Source of the DNA: Dendrolimus kikuchii
Lineage: Eukaryota > Arthropoda > Insecta > Lepidoptera > Lasiocampidae
DNA: 64,000 nucleotides
Reading direction: 5' to 3'
Assembly: GCA_019925095.2 (NCBI GenBank)
Contig: CM034406.1
Location: forward strand, 12,434,388-12,498,387
Shown here: one piece after another, positions 44,279 through 54,382 of the stretch
Layout of the letters: each line of letters opens with the position of its first letter
Position numbering within the stretch: position 1 is the first letter of the stretch
The notes under the pieces: model-generated
Database searches by the model: none
The model's input: only the letters and a program-made list of their open reading frames with translations
What the model was told of the DNA's origin: nothing
Made by a program: the position numbers and the translations under genes

Positions 44279-44401
44279 TTACCATGAGTCTAAAGAGGGT
44301 GCCGGGGTCGAGCTCTCCTCCGGGCCATTTGTCAGTGACAGGACGTCGCACGGTCGGGGGGATGGGGCCCCCCACGCCCCGGATTCCGCCGCTTGTGGCT
44401 T
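44279..44401 (-). CDS. candidate terminal (or internal) coding exon
   Basis: Minus strand: 'acagttgcctgcag' (acceptor) then a GC-rich segment. Frame a starts in phase 0 and reads KPQAAESGAWGAPSPRPCDV then LSLTNGPEESSTPAPSLDSW-stop (TAA at 44279-44281), like a disordered protein C-terminus. Frame b (phase 1) reads EATSGGIRGVGGPIPPTVRR then PVTDKWPGGELDPGTLFRLM and continues past a donor-like ATG|gtaacg at 44282, which would make it a 119-bp internal exon (44283-44401). Codons in both frames are GC-rich at third positions against AT-rich flanks. Family not recognised; a LINE fragment is another possibility. Confidence 0.35.
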   Translation of the reverse strand, partial: KPQAAESGAWGAPSPRPCDVLSLTNGPEESSTPAPSLDSW

Positions 44402-44631
44402 CTGCAGGCAACTGTACCTACGTACCAACGTGTTGGCCTTAAATTACTGCAAACGTACGCCTATTATAAATGGGTGACTTCTGACTAAGGCTTGTGCAAA
44501 CTGAATTAATGCCCCTGTTTATCGCTTAATCTTGGAAATAAAATGTGTTTAAATTTAACAGAATTTAAAGCTTACTCACCACTACTTGAATTTTGTTACA
44601 AAATATGATTGTAGGTGCTATTTATATATTT

Positions 44632-44875
44632 ACTAGCTTCTGCCCGTAACTTCGTCCGCGTGGAATAGTTAAAAAACCCCCCGTTTTTGAAACATTCTTC
44701 ATTAGTGTTCCGCTCCTATTGTCCTTAGCATGATGAAATATAGCCTATAGCCTTCCTGGATAAATGGGCTATCTAACACAGAAATAATTTTTCAAATCAG
44801 CCCAGTAGTTCCTTAGGTTAGCGGGTTCAAGCACACAAACAAACTCTTCAACTTTATATATTAGTAAAAGATTTT
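44632..44875 (+). repeat. interspersed repeat K-like copy
   Basis: 'ctagcttctgcccgtaactt', 'cgtccgcgtgga', 'aaatcagcccagtagttcct' and 'tcaagcacacaaacaaactc'. A related but distinct subfamily from the 18-kb copy. Confidence 0.6.
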
Positions 44876-45623
44876 TTCATTTTATTTTCCAAAGTTACTT
44901 ATTCAGCAAAGAGATTAAGTAATATGAACGCGTTTAATATAGAAATTTAAGCATGCAAGTGATATTTTAAATAAGCAACTATCTAAGTAATAAGAAAACA
45001 ATGACATTTTATTTATTTCATAGACACGTCATACTACAAAAGTCGTTACATTAAAAACACTTAAAACACATACGTATAAATAGGGAAGAAATCTAAAAAT
45101 GGAAATTAATGGCCATACCTACAGTTTACCTTCTATTTGAAAATGAAATATTTTAGCTATTAAGTTTTATCTTTAGGTATACTAAAATTCTTAGAAATTT
45201 TATTTGTAAGTACACCTTTTATAAGCAGAGAAAGGCATTTTATACCTACACCATCTTGAAAAAATGATTTAAGTAATTAAGTAGATATCAGACAACTACT
45301 TTATTCTCACCAAAACAGCTCGTTATAAAACCTACCTACAAGTAAATATATCATAGTTGAAAACTTAATATTCTTACTCAAATAGATGGTGACAGTAAGT
45401 AATATAATCCTTAAGCCATATTTTATGTGGCCCACTTTTACTTTTCAGTCAAGTGCGGCCAACCGGAGTTCGTTAGAGGGAAATTAGGGCCCGTGACGCC
45501 TTACAGGTGCTAAATATAAAAATACCTTGTCAACATTGTTAAAGGACTTCACTATGACGAAAAATTAAAACATATAAGTTTTAGTTCTCTTTTCTTTGAT
45601 ATTTTCTAAAGTTTTATATTTTA
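44876..45623. other. no gene seen
   Basis: No supported feature. Confidence 0.5.
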
Positions 45624-45933
45624 TTTTTTATTGCAGGAGTTCAGCAGACAGGCAGACGGCCCACTGGATGGAAAGCGGTTACCATCGCCTATGGACATTT
45701 GCAACACCAAAGGTGCTACAAATGCGCTGCTGCTCTCTTAAGTGAGTCTGGAACCTGGTCACTAATGCTGGAATACAACTCAAAGTTGTTATGGCGGCAT
45801 GCTATAGACCAGGGGTGGTAGCCATCCAGTCGGGCAAATGCCCTACCACCTGGCTGTGGGTTGTTAAGTTGCCTCTTACGACAGGCCGCCCGGCCGCAGG
45901 AAATTGTATTCTTTCTCCGTTCCTGCACGGATA
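45624..45933 (-). mobile_element. family A, full length reference copy
   Basis: Complete from 'ttttttattgcaggagttca' to 'tccgttcctgcacggata'. The two ends share the short inverted word TGCAGGA/TCCTGCA. The A-rich side suggests retroposition; no target duplication could be defined in the A/T-rich flank. Confidence 0.85.
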
Positions 45934-46058
45934 AAAACGATTTTCGCGACTAGTAGAAACAATTAAGTTAACTAAACTTATGTGTTTTTAATTGGGTTTT
46001 CAATGTGTCTAGTATTAATGAATAAAATATTTTCTTAAATTTTCGCGACTAGTATACA

Positions 46059-46205
46059 TAATAAAACTACGTTTTAAGCGGAATTTATTTGCTTTTTATT
46101 ATTCCGACGTTTCGGCCACTTAAAAAAAGTGAAAGTGAAATGAAAAGTGACCGAAACGTCGGAAAAATAAATTCAAATAAATTAGCGCGCTTAAAACCGT
46201 TAAAA
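46059..46205. mobile_element. palindromic repeat with 'ttccgacgtttcgg' arms
   Basis: 'tattccgacgtttcggccac' (46110-46120 region) is inverted as 'agtgaccgaaacgtcggaaa'; outer arms 'cgttttaagcg' and 'cgcgcttaaaaccg' extend the stem to ~60 bp per side. MITE-like. Confidence 0.6.
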
Positions 46206-46495
46206 CGTGTTTTTTTATATGAATGAATATTTATATTTTAGCACAAGAATGAACATAAAGCGTATTGTATCGTCCCAAGCCAAACGGAGTCTAATGCTTG
46301 ATGTTAATGCCTGCCCAATTTAGTGCTACATGTCCTGTACCTCCGTTTACCTCATCCAGCCTCCATTGGCAAGTACTAACGACCCCTCATTTACATCATG
46401 CCCATTTCCACGGTAGCAAGGAGTGGACAAACACCAGTATTAAAATTAAATGTTCAAATGAAATTAAAAATTAATTAAATGGTTTTTCATCCATT

Positions 46496-46795
46496 TGCAG
46501 GAACGGAGAAAGAATACAATTTCCTGCGGCCAGGCGGCCTGTGGTAAGAGGCGACAAAACAACCCACAGTTAGGTGGTAGGGCATTTTGCCCGACTGGAT
46601 GGCTACCACCCCTGGTCTAGAGCATGCCGCCATAACAATTTTGAGTTGTGTTCCGGCATTAGTGACCAGGTTCCAGACTCATTTAAGAGAGCAGCAGCGC
46701 ATTTGTAGCACCTTTGGTGTTGCAAATGTCCATAGGTGATCGCTTTCCATTAAGTGGCCCGTCTGCCTGTCTGCTAAACTCCTGCAATAAAAAAT
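46496..46795 (+). mobile_element. family A, full length, plus orientation
   Basis: Starts 'caggaacggagaaagaatac' and ends 'ctaaactcctgcaataaaaa' followed by A-rich sequence; a short deletion removes 'ggtaacc' before 'gctttccatt'. Confidence 0.82.
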
Positions 46796-47211
46796 AAAAT
46801 AAAAAAAATGAGTTCTGTTTACTCTTCTCTCGCCACTATCTTGCTTGCTGTCGAGGAAGATAGGCATAATGTAAACGATGTATAAAGGCACAGGTTATGG
46901 AACTACCAGCTAGCGCATTGACATAGTTTTCTTATGCGTCCAAGCTTGGAGGACGTCGTAATACACTACTGAAAAGGTAATCCTCAAAGATAAATATTCG
47001 AAATAAAACCGCCATTATGCTTCATTCAAATTTTATTTTAATGATTTCACCATTACCATCACTTTAACTAAATCTAATTAAGTAGCCTCATTGATAGGCA
47101 GATTGCGTGGAAACAATAGAAACATCGTCGTGATGGAAGTAGCTGAGAAATTACTCACCGCTAAATCGGTCACTTAAGAGGACCGACAGTAGGGATTATT
47201 AATTAATAATA
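46796..47211. other. no gene seen
   Basis: No supported feature. Confidence 0.5.
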
Positions 47212-47447
47212 GGAACCGACCAGGTGGCGGGGTATTTGCCAGTCTGGATGGCTACCACCCCTAGTCTTGAGCATGTCGTCATAACAACCTGGAGTTGTGT
47301 TCTGGTATTAATCCGATCTCACTTTAGACACCGGCGTCACATTGGTAGTATCTCTAGTGTTACAAATGTCCATAGACGATGATAACCGCTTTCCATCAGG
47401 TGGGCCGCCTGCTTGTCTGCTGAACTCACGCAATAGAAAAAAACCTA
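47212..47447 (+). mobile_element. family A, 5'-truncated
   Basis: Starts at 'accaggtggcggggtatttg', ends 'tgaactcacgcaatagaaaa'. Confidence 0.75.
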
Positions 47448-47679
47448 ATTGACTTTTCAGGTGATCAGCGGGCTGGTGCCACAGATATTTTATAGGTACA
47501 AGCCTGTGACAACGGGTCAGTATGGCGGTCCAGCGAGGTAACCAGCCACAGACATGTATAAAGAGAGACATACCCGTGTAACCCACCTTCTGGGCACCGT
47601 GCTCACCTGGCCTGGACCTAGGCTCATTATTCTACTTATAGCCTTAAGAAACTATTGCGCTAATACATATTTAAGTGTA

Positions 47680-47895
47680 ACTATTCCTGCCACTTCGTCC
47701 GAGCAGGACTTGTACCTATATTCGCACCATTTGAACCCTGCAAGATATTTAAATGAAGCCTAAATGAGACCTAAAAATTTCGTTAAAATTAATGAGCATT
47801 CCTGATTAAATTTCCCCATTAATTTTGAAATCACACACAGATACTTAAATGTTGTTTATTGTTATTTATAAGGATAGATTTTCCAAGTTCAGTGG
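47680..47895 (+). repeat. possible repeat K relative
   Basis: Begins 'ttcctgccacttcgtccgag' like the K-type start; the remainder is diverged. Confidence 0.35.
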
Positions 47896-48054
47896 AGTTT
47901 GATAGACTGAAATAGTTGTAACAGCACTGTTATATATGTGTATAAAATAAAGATACATATGCATCCCAAAACAGAATAGAAATCCATTTGAACTATAAAC
48001 CCTAAGTTATATTTATAACTTAAGCCTGTATGAGGCAAACTAGCCACATAACGA

Positions 48055-48250
48055 CACTAAGGTCCGGCGTAAGGAGATTACAGCGCCACGCAAGCCGAGA
48101 AGGCACCCACTGAAATTGATCCCCCGTGGGGCCCCACCCACCTGCCTCCCGTTGAGGGAGGGGGGGCCTTTGTGCCGCTGGCCCTTTTATCTGGGGACGA
48201 TCGGCGTCACTTACCGATGGGATACGCTTTGGTGGAATTTTAGAGATTGT
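48055..48250. other. GC-rich block, unclassified
   Basis: Contains 'gtggggccccacccacctgc' and 'ctcccgttgagggaggg'. On the minus strand 'ccatcggtaagtgacg' includes a consensus splice donor GTAAGT. It may be a LINE 3' UTR related to family H; no clear frame. Confidence 0.3.
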
Positions 48251-48568
48251 GGCCGGTCTGTATTGTTGATGTTTGGACTTAGTCTATAAAACGTTTATTA
48301 CTTTTGTGTGTTTGTACGTACCAGAATTTTTTATGAGTTCTATTTGTGATTGTATTTGAATTGTAAAAAATAAATTATCCATAACAGCTTTTAAAGTAAT
48401 GTGACTTAGGAAGTCTTCAACGAAGCACACTTTGCGTATATTACAATCAGAAATTTAATAATAATTTCTTGTGCCTACAAAGGTTCGCTTTTGCATTCAG
48501 TAGTGAATTCAAATATTGTCGATTGGGCGTAGACTACGAGTGTTCCACATAATCAAGTTTCGATATTG
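48251..48568. other. no gene seen
   Basis: No supported feature. Confidence 0.5.
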
Positions 48569-48627
48569 CGCGTACACACCGGCCCGAGCGTACTGTTTCC
48601 ATACTCGGCCGGACCGGTGTGTACGTA
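48569..48627. repeat. GC-rich inverted repeat
   Basis: 'cgtacacaccgg' at the left is inverted as 'ccggtgtgtacg' at the right, with further imperfect pairing inward (cccgagcgta / tactcggccgg). Confidence 0.8.
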
Positions 48628-48734
48628 TCTTGGTAAATCGTGCGCCGACATAGTAAAATTAAAAATGTAGTAACTGGAAAACAATTTTTTGTCAGTTAAA
48701 TTTCAATATTTATGTTTTTTAATTATAAGTAGTG

Positions 48735-49590
48735 GTCAAATAGTGGTCGAAATTCGACCATAATTAATTTGAATTATAAGTTTGAACATTATTAAGGTTC
48801 TGTTGTCAGACTACTTCTATAATCACAGATTTCGCCAAGGTTACACTGTTAATTTGACTTTAGAATTAAACAAAAGAGTATATATCCGCGTGTGTGTCAA
48901 ATACATGGTAGTGTGTGTAATGTTTTTTTATTGATTTAATGTATTTTTTAAGCATAATTTTAAAATAGTACATTATGGTACTAGTGTGTAACATTGGTGA
49001 TTACCGCCGAGGCGCCATTGAGACTCGAGCCGTAGGCGAGGGTCTTAAGAGAGCCGAGGACGGTAATCATCAATACACACGTGTATCATACGACGTTTTT
49101 CAACACACTTGTGAATAAAATAACAACAAAAACTCATTTTATTTAGTAGATAAAAAAAAGTTATATATGAGTGAAAGTTTTATTTATTAAACACGTACGA
49201 GTTAAAATTATCTATTTAAATAAGAAGTTGCATGAAATGAGCAAGCAATAGGAACATTAATTTATTTGTTCTATAGAACACGATCTTTTTTTTTTAATAA
49301 AAACTTTTTTAAGAACGAAGCAACTCAACCAATAAATTAAAAAAAAATAATCTATAACTCACTAGTGAGTTATAATGTTTTTTACTCACAGTTTGATAAT
49401 GGGTGTCATTCTGTGCCTAATTGCGGTGACCATAGAGCCACTTTATGAGCAAGTGTGTTGAAAAATATATTAGCATTCTGCACTCCTTCTTTATATCAAC
49501 TATTAGCGTGATGATAAGTGTGAGAAATTTTATACTCCTCCGTCCCCGCAATTTTCATAAAAAGGGGTACAAAGTGTTTGCTTCACGTAT
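48735..49590 (+). repeat. interspersed repeat P, copy 2, interrupted
   Basis: The left part (to 48967) and right part (from 49467) join to match 40028-40400. It starts with the perfect palindrome GGTCGAAATTCGACC. Confidence 0.85.
48968..49466. mobile_element. ~499-bp insertion in repeat P
   Basis: Defined by comparison with the uninterrupted copy. It begins 'gtacattatggtactagtgt' and ends 'caagtgtgttgaaaaa'. Inside are an imperfect stem ('attggtgattaccg' / 'cggtaatcatcaat') at 48995-49075 and an inverted pair 'tttttcaacacacttg' (49097) / 'caagtgtgttgaaaaa' (49451). A 22-bp perfect palindrome lies at 49353-49374. Possibly TA on both sides. Class unknown. Confidence 0.7.
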
Positions 49591-49596
49591 AATGAT

Positions 49597-49646
49597 GCTA
49601 CTAGAGTTTATCCCATAGCTACACCGCGGGTCCAAACTCTAGTAGC
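49597..49646. repeat. perfect 13-bp inverted repeat
   Basis: GCTACTAGAGTTT (49597-49609) and AAACTCTAGTAGC (49634-49646) around 24 nt. Confidence 0.9.
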
Positions 49647-49689
49647 GTACCTCTTGTATAAAGAGGAGGCGTTAATACAGGTTATATTG

Positions 49690-50330
49690 TCTTAAATTTT
49701 TATGTCAGTGCTATTTGCTCCCGGAAGATTCACTTCTTTTTATATCGCAAACTATCCCATCTCCCGGGATGAAAAGTATCTATGACCATTTTCGATATTA
49801 AAACTGCATATGTACAAAATTTTAGCAAAACCAATCCAGTACTCCAATATTTTTTCCGTGAGAACTTAACAGATAGACAGATCGAGTCACTACCGCATTT
49901 TTTACAGATGATGAATTTTTATATCTATAAGCTTGAGAAATTATTGGTCTCCTATACAAACTCTCATTCCAAATTTCAACCCATTCTAGTTTTATTTTTG
50001 CGATAATAGTAGCAGCCTGTGTGTCAAGTCTCGTCTATCACGTGTAAAGTACAAAAATGGTAACAATGACGAAAATGACCAAAATAACTAAAATTACTAA
50101 AATGACGAAAATCACAAGAAAAACCAAAACTTACCTTCCTACTTTCTGGAATAACCTTTACATAAATCTATCCCAAAATATATCCCTTTTTACGGGATGA
50201 AAAGTATCCGTTATCTAGCCTTCATCCTCGGTATCGAAAATATATACGTACTGAGTTTCAGCCAAATCGGTCCATTCGTTTTCCCATTTATAATATTAAT
50301 AGGGATTAAAATTAAATTTAAAGCTGAAAA
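49690..50330 (+). repeat. composite old repeat containing a short 9-bp-period array
   Basis: 'cccattctagttttattttt' at 49980 parallels 'cccgtactagttttatttat' just left of the 24-kb minisatellite. From about 50063 to 50130 units like atgacgaaa, atgaccaaa, ataactaaa and attactaaa step every 9 bp. Later 'gatgaaaagtatccgttatc' and 'gagtttcagccaaatcggtc' are typical of old lepidopteran repeats. Confidence 0.6.
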
Positions 50331-50332
50331 AT

Positions 50333-50336
<4 letters not shown>

Positions 50337-50423
<87 letters not shown>

Positions 50424-50482
50424 CTGTATATATATATATATATATATATATACAGAGATATATATATATATATATATATATA
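50337..50482. repeat. (AT)n microsatellite with a few interruptions
   Basis: About 146 bp of AT repeats with TGTGTG, CTG and CAGAG interruptions. A 100-codon frame over it (Tyr-Ile repeats) is an artefact of the repeat. Confidence 0.96.
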
Positions 50483-50504
50483 AATTAAAATTACACTAGA
50501 AAAC

Positions 50505-50650
50505 CTAGTGTCAGACCATTGTCAGGTTAGAATGTTCCCAAAAAACTGGTTGTATTACCTCGTTGCTTGGCAACGCTAATGCATTGCTCGAGGTATCTTT
50601 CTTATAGTCACATGAGAAATCTACAACCATTTCGTAACTTAATATGACTG
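50505..50650 (-). repeat. interspersed repeat J, copy 3
   Basis: 'agaatgttcccaaaaa' and 'cgttgcttggcaacgctaat' relate in reverse to 16930-16980 ('agcgttgccatcc', 'tttgggaaca'). Confidence 0.4.
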
Positions 50651-50879
50651 TATGTTTAGCTATTGCCTGGAATCAAATATGACTGAAATAAACTAAACTT
50701 AATCCCTGATTCCCGGCTGGTTCCAAATACCCTGACCAGAGTAAACAATGAAAACTAATTTTTCTAGATTTATCCTACTGGCTAACGAACATAGAGACCT
50801 CTGCTTACCAGTAGACCATGTTGACTAAAATATTATTAATATAAAACAAATATCACGAGAATAAAATGACTTGAAACAG

Positions 50880-51295
50880 GTAACAAAGATTTCAATTATT
50901 TTGCTAAATACAAAATCAAAGGTTATTTTCAGCAGGGTAATGGATCTTTTAGTATGGAAATACATGAATCCCGATTATTCGCTTTGTAACTCGGGATAAG
51001 TGATATTACTACTAGTTTTGCTAAAGATTTTAGCAATTAGTGAAAATTTCGCAACGGAATTTAAAAAAATCGTCCTGGCCATTTTAAATCTCTCCCAATT
51101 AAACTTCTGTAGGCCTCTTGAGATTTAAAGTAATGTAGATTTTAAGTCCGGAAATTTACTATCGATCAGCGAAAACCGGATTGAAATCGGCCCAGCAGTT
51201 TTTACGTGAATCCCGAATAAACAGACAACCCACAAAAAATGTAAGAAACAAAAGACTACACTTAATGTTATAATATTACAGATTAAAAACTCTAT
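50880..51295 (+). repeat. interspersed repeat K, copy 3, uninterrupted
   Basis: 'ttttagtatggaaatacatg', 'cgtcctggccattttaaatc', 'gattttaagtccggaaattt' and 'gaaatcggcccagcagtttt'. It serves as the empty site for the copy at 31236. Confidence 0.78.
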
Positions 51296-51824
51296 TACTG
51301 AATGACGCTTTTGTATAATACGATTGAAAAATCTTAATACTTTTATAACCTTAAGCAAAAGGGGGTTTACCACTCATTTTGTCATTTAGCTGTACAAAAC
51401 TCAACTTTGTTGCTAACAAATTAAGGTTGTTACGGATTAAGTAATAAGTACAAATTTGTGCAAAGGAAACGACACGCGCGAACGTCAATATTAGCACGAC
51501 AAAGAAGAGGCGAAGTAAACGACGCACTTAGAATAAACCCACGCAAAGGGGAGATCGTATGGACGGTGGTAAGCAAGAAAGAACCATGAAATTTTAATTT
51601 TGAATGAAAATAAAAATGAGTGATAAATTTTCTAGAAGTTTTGGGAGAATCTTGAAGAGTTCGTTGTGCAGTCTTATTAAAAATTCTCGTTAGGAAGATT
51701 CTATATTGATGACTAATGCCTACTGTTTTCGTTATTGGGTTACAGAATCAATAAAAAACATTAAATCTAAAATAGCCCATATTTCAAAAAGAACTCAATG
51801 AATGTAGTTGAAATACCGTACCAC
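51296..51824. other. no gene seen
   Basis: No supported feature. Confidence 0.5.
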
Positions 51825-51933
51825 TGAGGAGTGGAACTCTTTACCATCGTCTATTTTTCCTGAAACATACAAATTAGGTAACTTTAAGTCTCGCTTGAAC
51901 AGCCATTTTCTAGGTCAGCATGCTCCATCTTAG
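51825..51933 (+). pseudogene. LINE C-terminus (family F), copy 3
   Basis: Reads EEWNSLPSSIFPETYKLGNF then KSRLNSHFLGQHAPS-stop, parallel to 28543-28662. The 3' UTR 'tcaaacgcgaacctatataa' ends near 51990. 5'-truncated at about codon 1 of this block. Confidence 0.78.
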
Positions 51934-52264
51934 ACTGCAATTCCATCCGGTCCAATGTCAGTCAAACGCGAACCTATATAATTAAAAAAAATATTGGTTG
52001 ATTTTATATGCTTTTTCTGATTTTTCCACACCATAATTTAAAAATTAAAAGGGAGGTACAATTTTTATGACTTCGGAAAATAATATTACAGTGGTAAATG
52101 TTAAAAAAGGTTTCAACAGGATTTGTTCGATAGCTAGTTGAGATGTATGGTGTTTCTCATTAAATTAGTTTTTTATGTTTCTGTAGCTGTATATAATGGA
52201 AACACTGTAATTTTTGTTTCGAAGTCCTTCAGTGTCTATAATTCTATATGTACTTGACAGATAT

Positions 52265-52400
52265 TTGAAGTAAAACTTCTTTAGAATCGTTGTGATTTGA
52301 AACTTGATGAAACGAAAAAACGAAATGAAAAAAGCGTCGCTAAAAAGAGATAAACACATGAAATTCACCCGTATTTCATTAAAAATAAAACACATTTCTC
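52265..52400 (+). mobile_element. family Q fragment
   Basis: 'acttctttagaatcgttgtg', 'atttgaaacttgatgaaacg' and 'ctaaaaagagataaacacat' match 42195-42265 and the reverse of 63905-64000. Confidence 0.65.
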
Positions 52401-52659
52401 TTTACACGTTAGTATTCTTTTTCACTTTAAATAAAACTTAAAAGATTTCAAATGAATTATAGCTCTATCTGTATATACTTAAGCATATTCGTTTATACAT
52501 TGATCAACAGATACGTATATACACATACGTGCGTAACAGAGCATTGAATTTTGAACTTTGTGTTAGTGACTTAAAGTGTAATTTAGATTGAATTACTCCG
52601 AATAAAGGTCAAAATACCTAAGAATAAAGACGTATATAATATAATAGAAATGCGAAAAT

Positions 52660-52775
52660 GTGTGTGTGGGCAGTTCACACTTGTCTACTAAGCGTTGTAG
52701 ATATAATTATGTTCGCCTGTATATTCTCTGTAATTTCATTTCTACTGTGTGTGAACTACACACACACAATTTTTT
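52660..52775. mobile_element. short MITE with family Q-type ends
   Basis: 'tgtgtgtgggcagttcacac' at the left is matched in inverse by 'gtgtgaactacacacacaca' at the right. The inside ('tgtatattctctgtaatttc') equals the end of the 42-kb element. Probably an internally deleted Q. Confidence 0.65.
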
Positions 52776-53017
52776 TTAAATTTACTAAAGCTACGAGTAG
52801 TGCATGACGCCGTCCAACAGGCAAATACCATGTTAGTATCGAGGCTTATCCCCGGGAAAATGGCGCCATTCGTGTTCGGATTATATTAATTTTAGCAACA
52901 GTAACTGAGCTACGTAAGTGGATCTTTGCTTTTATGTTATACTGTTAGGAGTTTCTTAGAAACTCTTATCAGAATAAAATATAAATAAATGAAATTAAGA
53001 AAAATATTCTGAACTAG

Positions 53018-53415
53018 GATATGCCTGCGACTTCATCCACGCTTGACTTAAAATTTCCGCGGGATTCCCGGACACGGCGTTTAAAAAGGATGTATGTTAT
53101 CGTTTTAGTGGAAACTGTGTCGGAATAAGTTAATTTTTATGCATCCGAACAACTTCAAACCGCTCACGGGAAAATTCCGACACGATTCCCAGGACAAAAG
53201 TAGCGCAGATTTTAAGTCTAAGAATTAGCTGTCGATCAGCTAAAACCGCATTGAAATCGGTCCAGTAGTTTTTACGTGAATGTTTGTATGATAAACAAAC
53301 AAGAAATCTAAAAAAATTCTTCGTGTTCTCCGTCGTTTACATAGTCTATTCCAGTTTTTTTTAAATCGCTTCAGTGTTGGTCAAACACATGTTTAGAATT
53401 TTATAATATTATAGA
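53018..53415 (+). repeat. interspersed repeat K, copy 4
   Basis: Closest to the 18-kb copy: 'cgacttcatccacgcttgac', 'gaataagttaatttttatgc', 'gaaatcggtccagtagtttt'; ends near 'agaattttataatattatag'. Confidence 0.75.
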
Positions 53416-53827
53416 TATAACAGTAGTTATACTCGTATACCTAATTAACAAATTGTGCAAGTAGGTACATGGTAGTTCATGATGAATTCCATAGAGGTGA
53501 CCAATTTCGGTGACCGTTTCGATCATTTGGCTACAGAACCATAAAAGTTTGAATGGCAAATACAAACCCCATTACAAAAATTACTTAATACCTAGATATG
53601 TATTTTGCGACACGCATGCAATGCAAAATTTGTGTTCATAAGTGTATCTAGAAGACATTTTTACGAGCTACTACACCGCCGATTGTATTAATTCATACTG
53701 ATGTACACTGTTTTCTCGTCTATAATAAAGAGTATTGTACTATTCTCTTGGCGTATGTTTAACATATCACCAGATATACTAAAATACAACGTTAATAATA
53801 TTTCATACTGCCAATAATAGTAAGAGT
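53416..53827. other. no gene seen
   Basis: No supported feature. Confidence 0.5.
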
Positions 53828-54128
53828 TTTTGGCGGGAACTGAAAGGGGATGTTGTGCTGTGCAGTTTTATTTTCTAAAAATGTGTAAAATTACTCTAAA
53901 ATGAACAATAGTTGTAGGATATTGATAGTTTTTGAGTAGTAATTATGTGCTTTGTGAGAAATGTGAACTGTAAAGTCAAATGTGGCCTTTTGAGTTGTCA
54001 CAAGAACTCCGTTGAATGGCACTAGCTGATAACCTACAGTTCAGCTGTGCTACACATAGGTTTAAGAAAATGAAGTAACTACATTGAATCTAAGATCTGG
54101 CTTAAAGGCCTAGCTGCCAAGCCATAAA
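53828..54128 (+). repeat. interspersed repeat O, copy 3
   Basis: Very close to the 37-kb copy over its whole length; ends 'gcctagctgccaagccataa' then an A-rich run (54128-54145), suggesting a poly(A)-tailed retroposon on the plus strand. Confidence 0.82.
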
Positions 54129-54190
54129 ATCCAAAAAAAAAAAACCAATAATAGTAAATAATCACCAAAATTAATACCCCATTTTTCATT

Positions 54191-54382
54191 TCTTTAGGTA
54201 GTTAGACGATCTCCATCGAGACTTAAAAGTGGGCCTCGTTATTAACGTAATAAAAAAATACACTGAAGCCCACCAGCAACCGCTTCATTACTATGTGAAT
54301 GTCGAGGCCATCCAGCTCCTTGATAATTACAGATTTATTAGGGAGACTGAAAAGGACAAAGCCATTTGGATTAGTGTTATAA
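54191..54382 (+). pseudogene. Jockey-type LINE reverse transcriptase C-terminus
   Basis: Reads FFR-stop-LDDLHRDLKVGLVINVI, KKYTEAHQQPLHYYVNVEAI, QLLDNYRF; after a one-base shift near 54335 the other frame gives GRLKRTKPFGLVL-stop at 54380-54382. The HRDL…, LLD… and RRLKRTKPF-type ending are the familiar C-terminus of Jockey-clade elements. Broken by one stop and one frameshift; nothing upstream belongs to it. Confidence 0.8.

Noticed and set aside
50197..50499. 100-codon frame with Tyr-Ile runs
   Set aside because: Translation of an AT microsatellite plus old repeat sequence.
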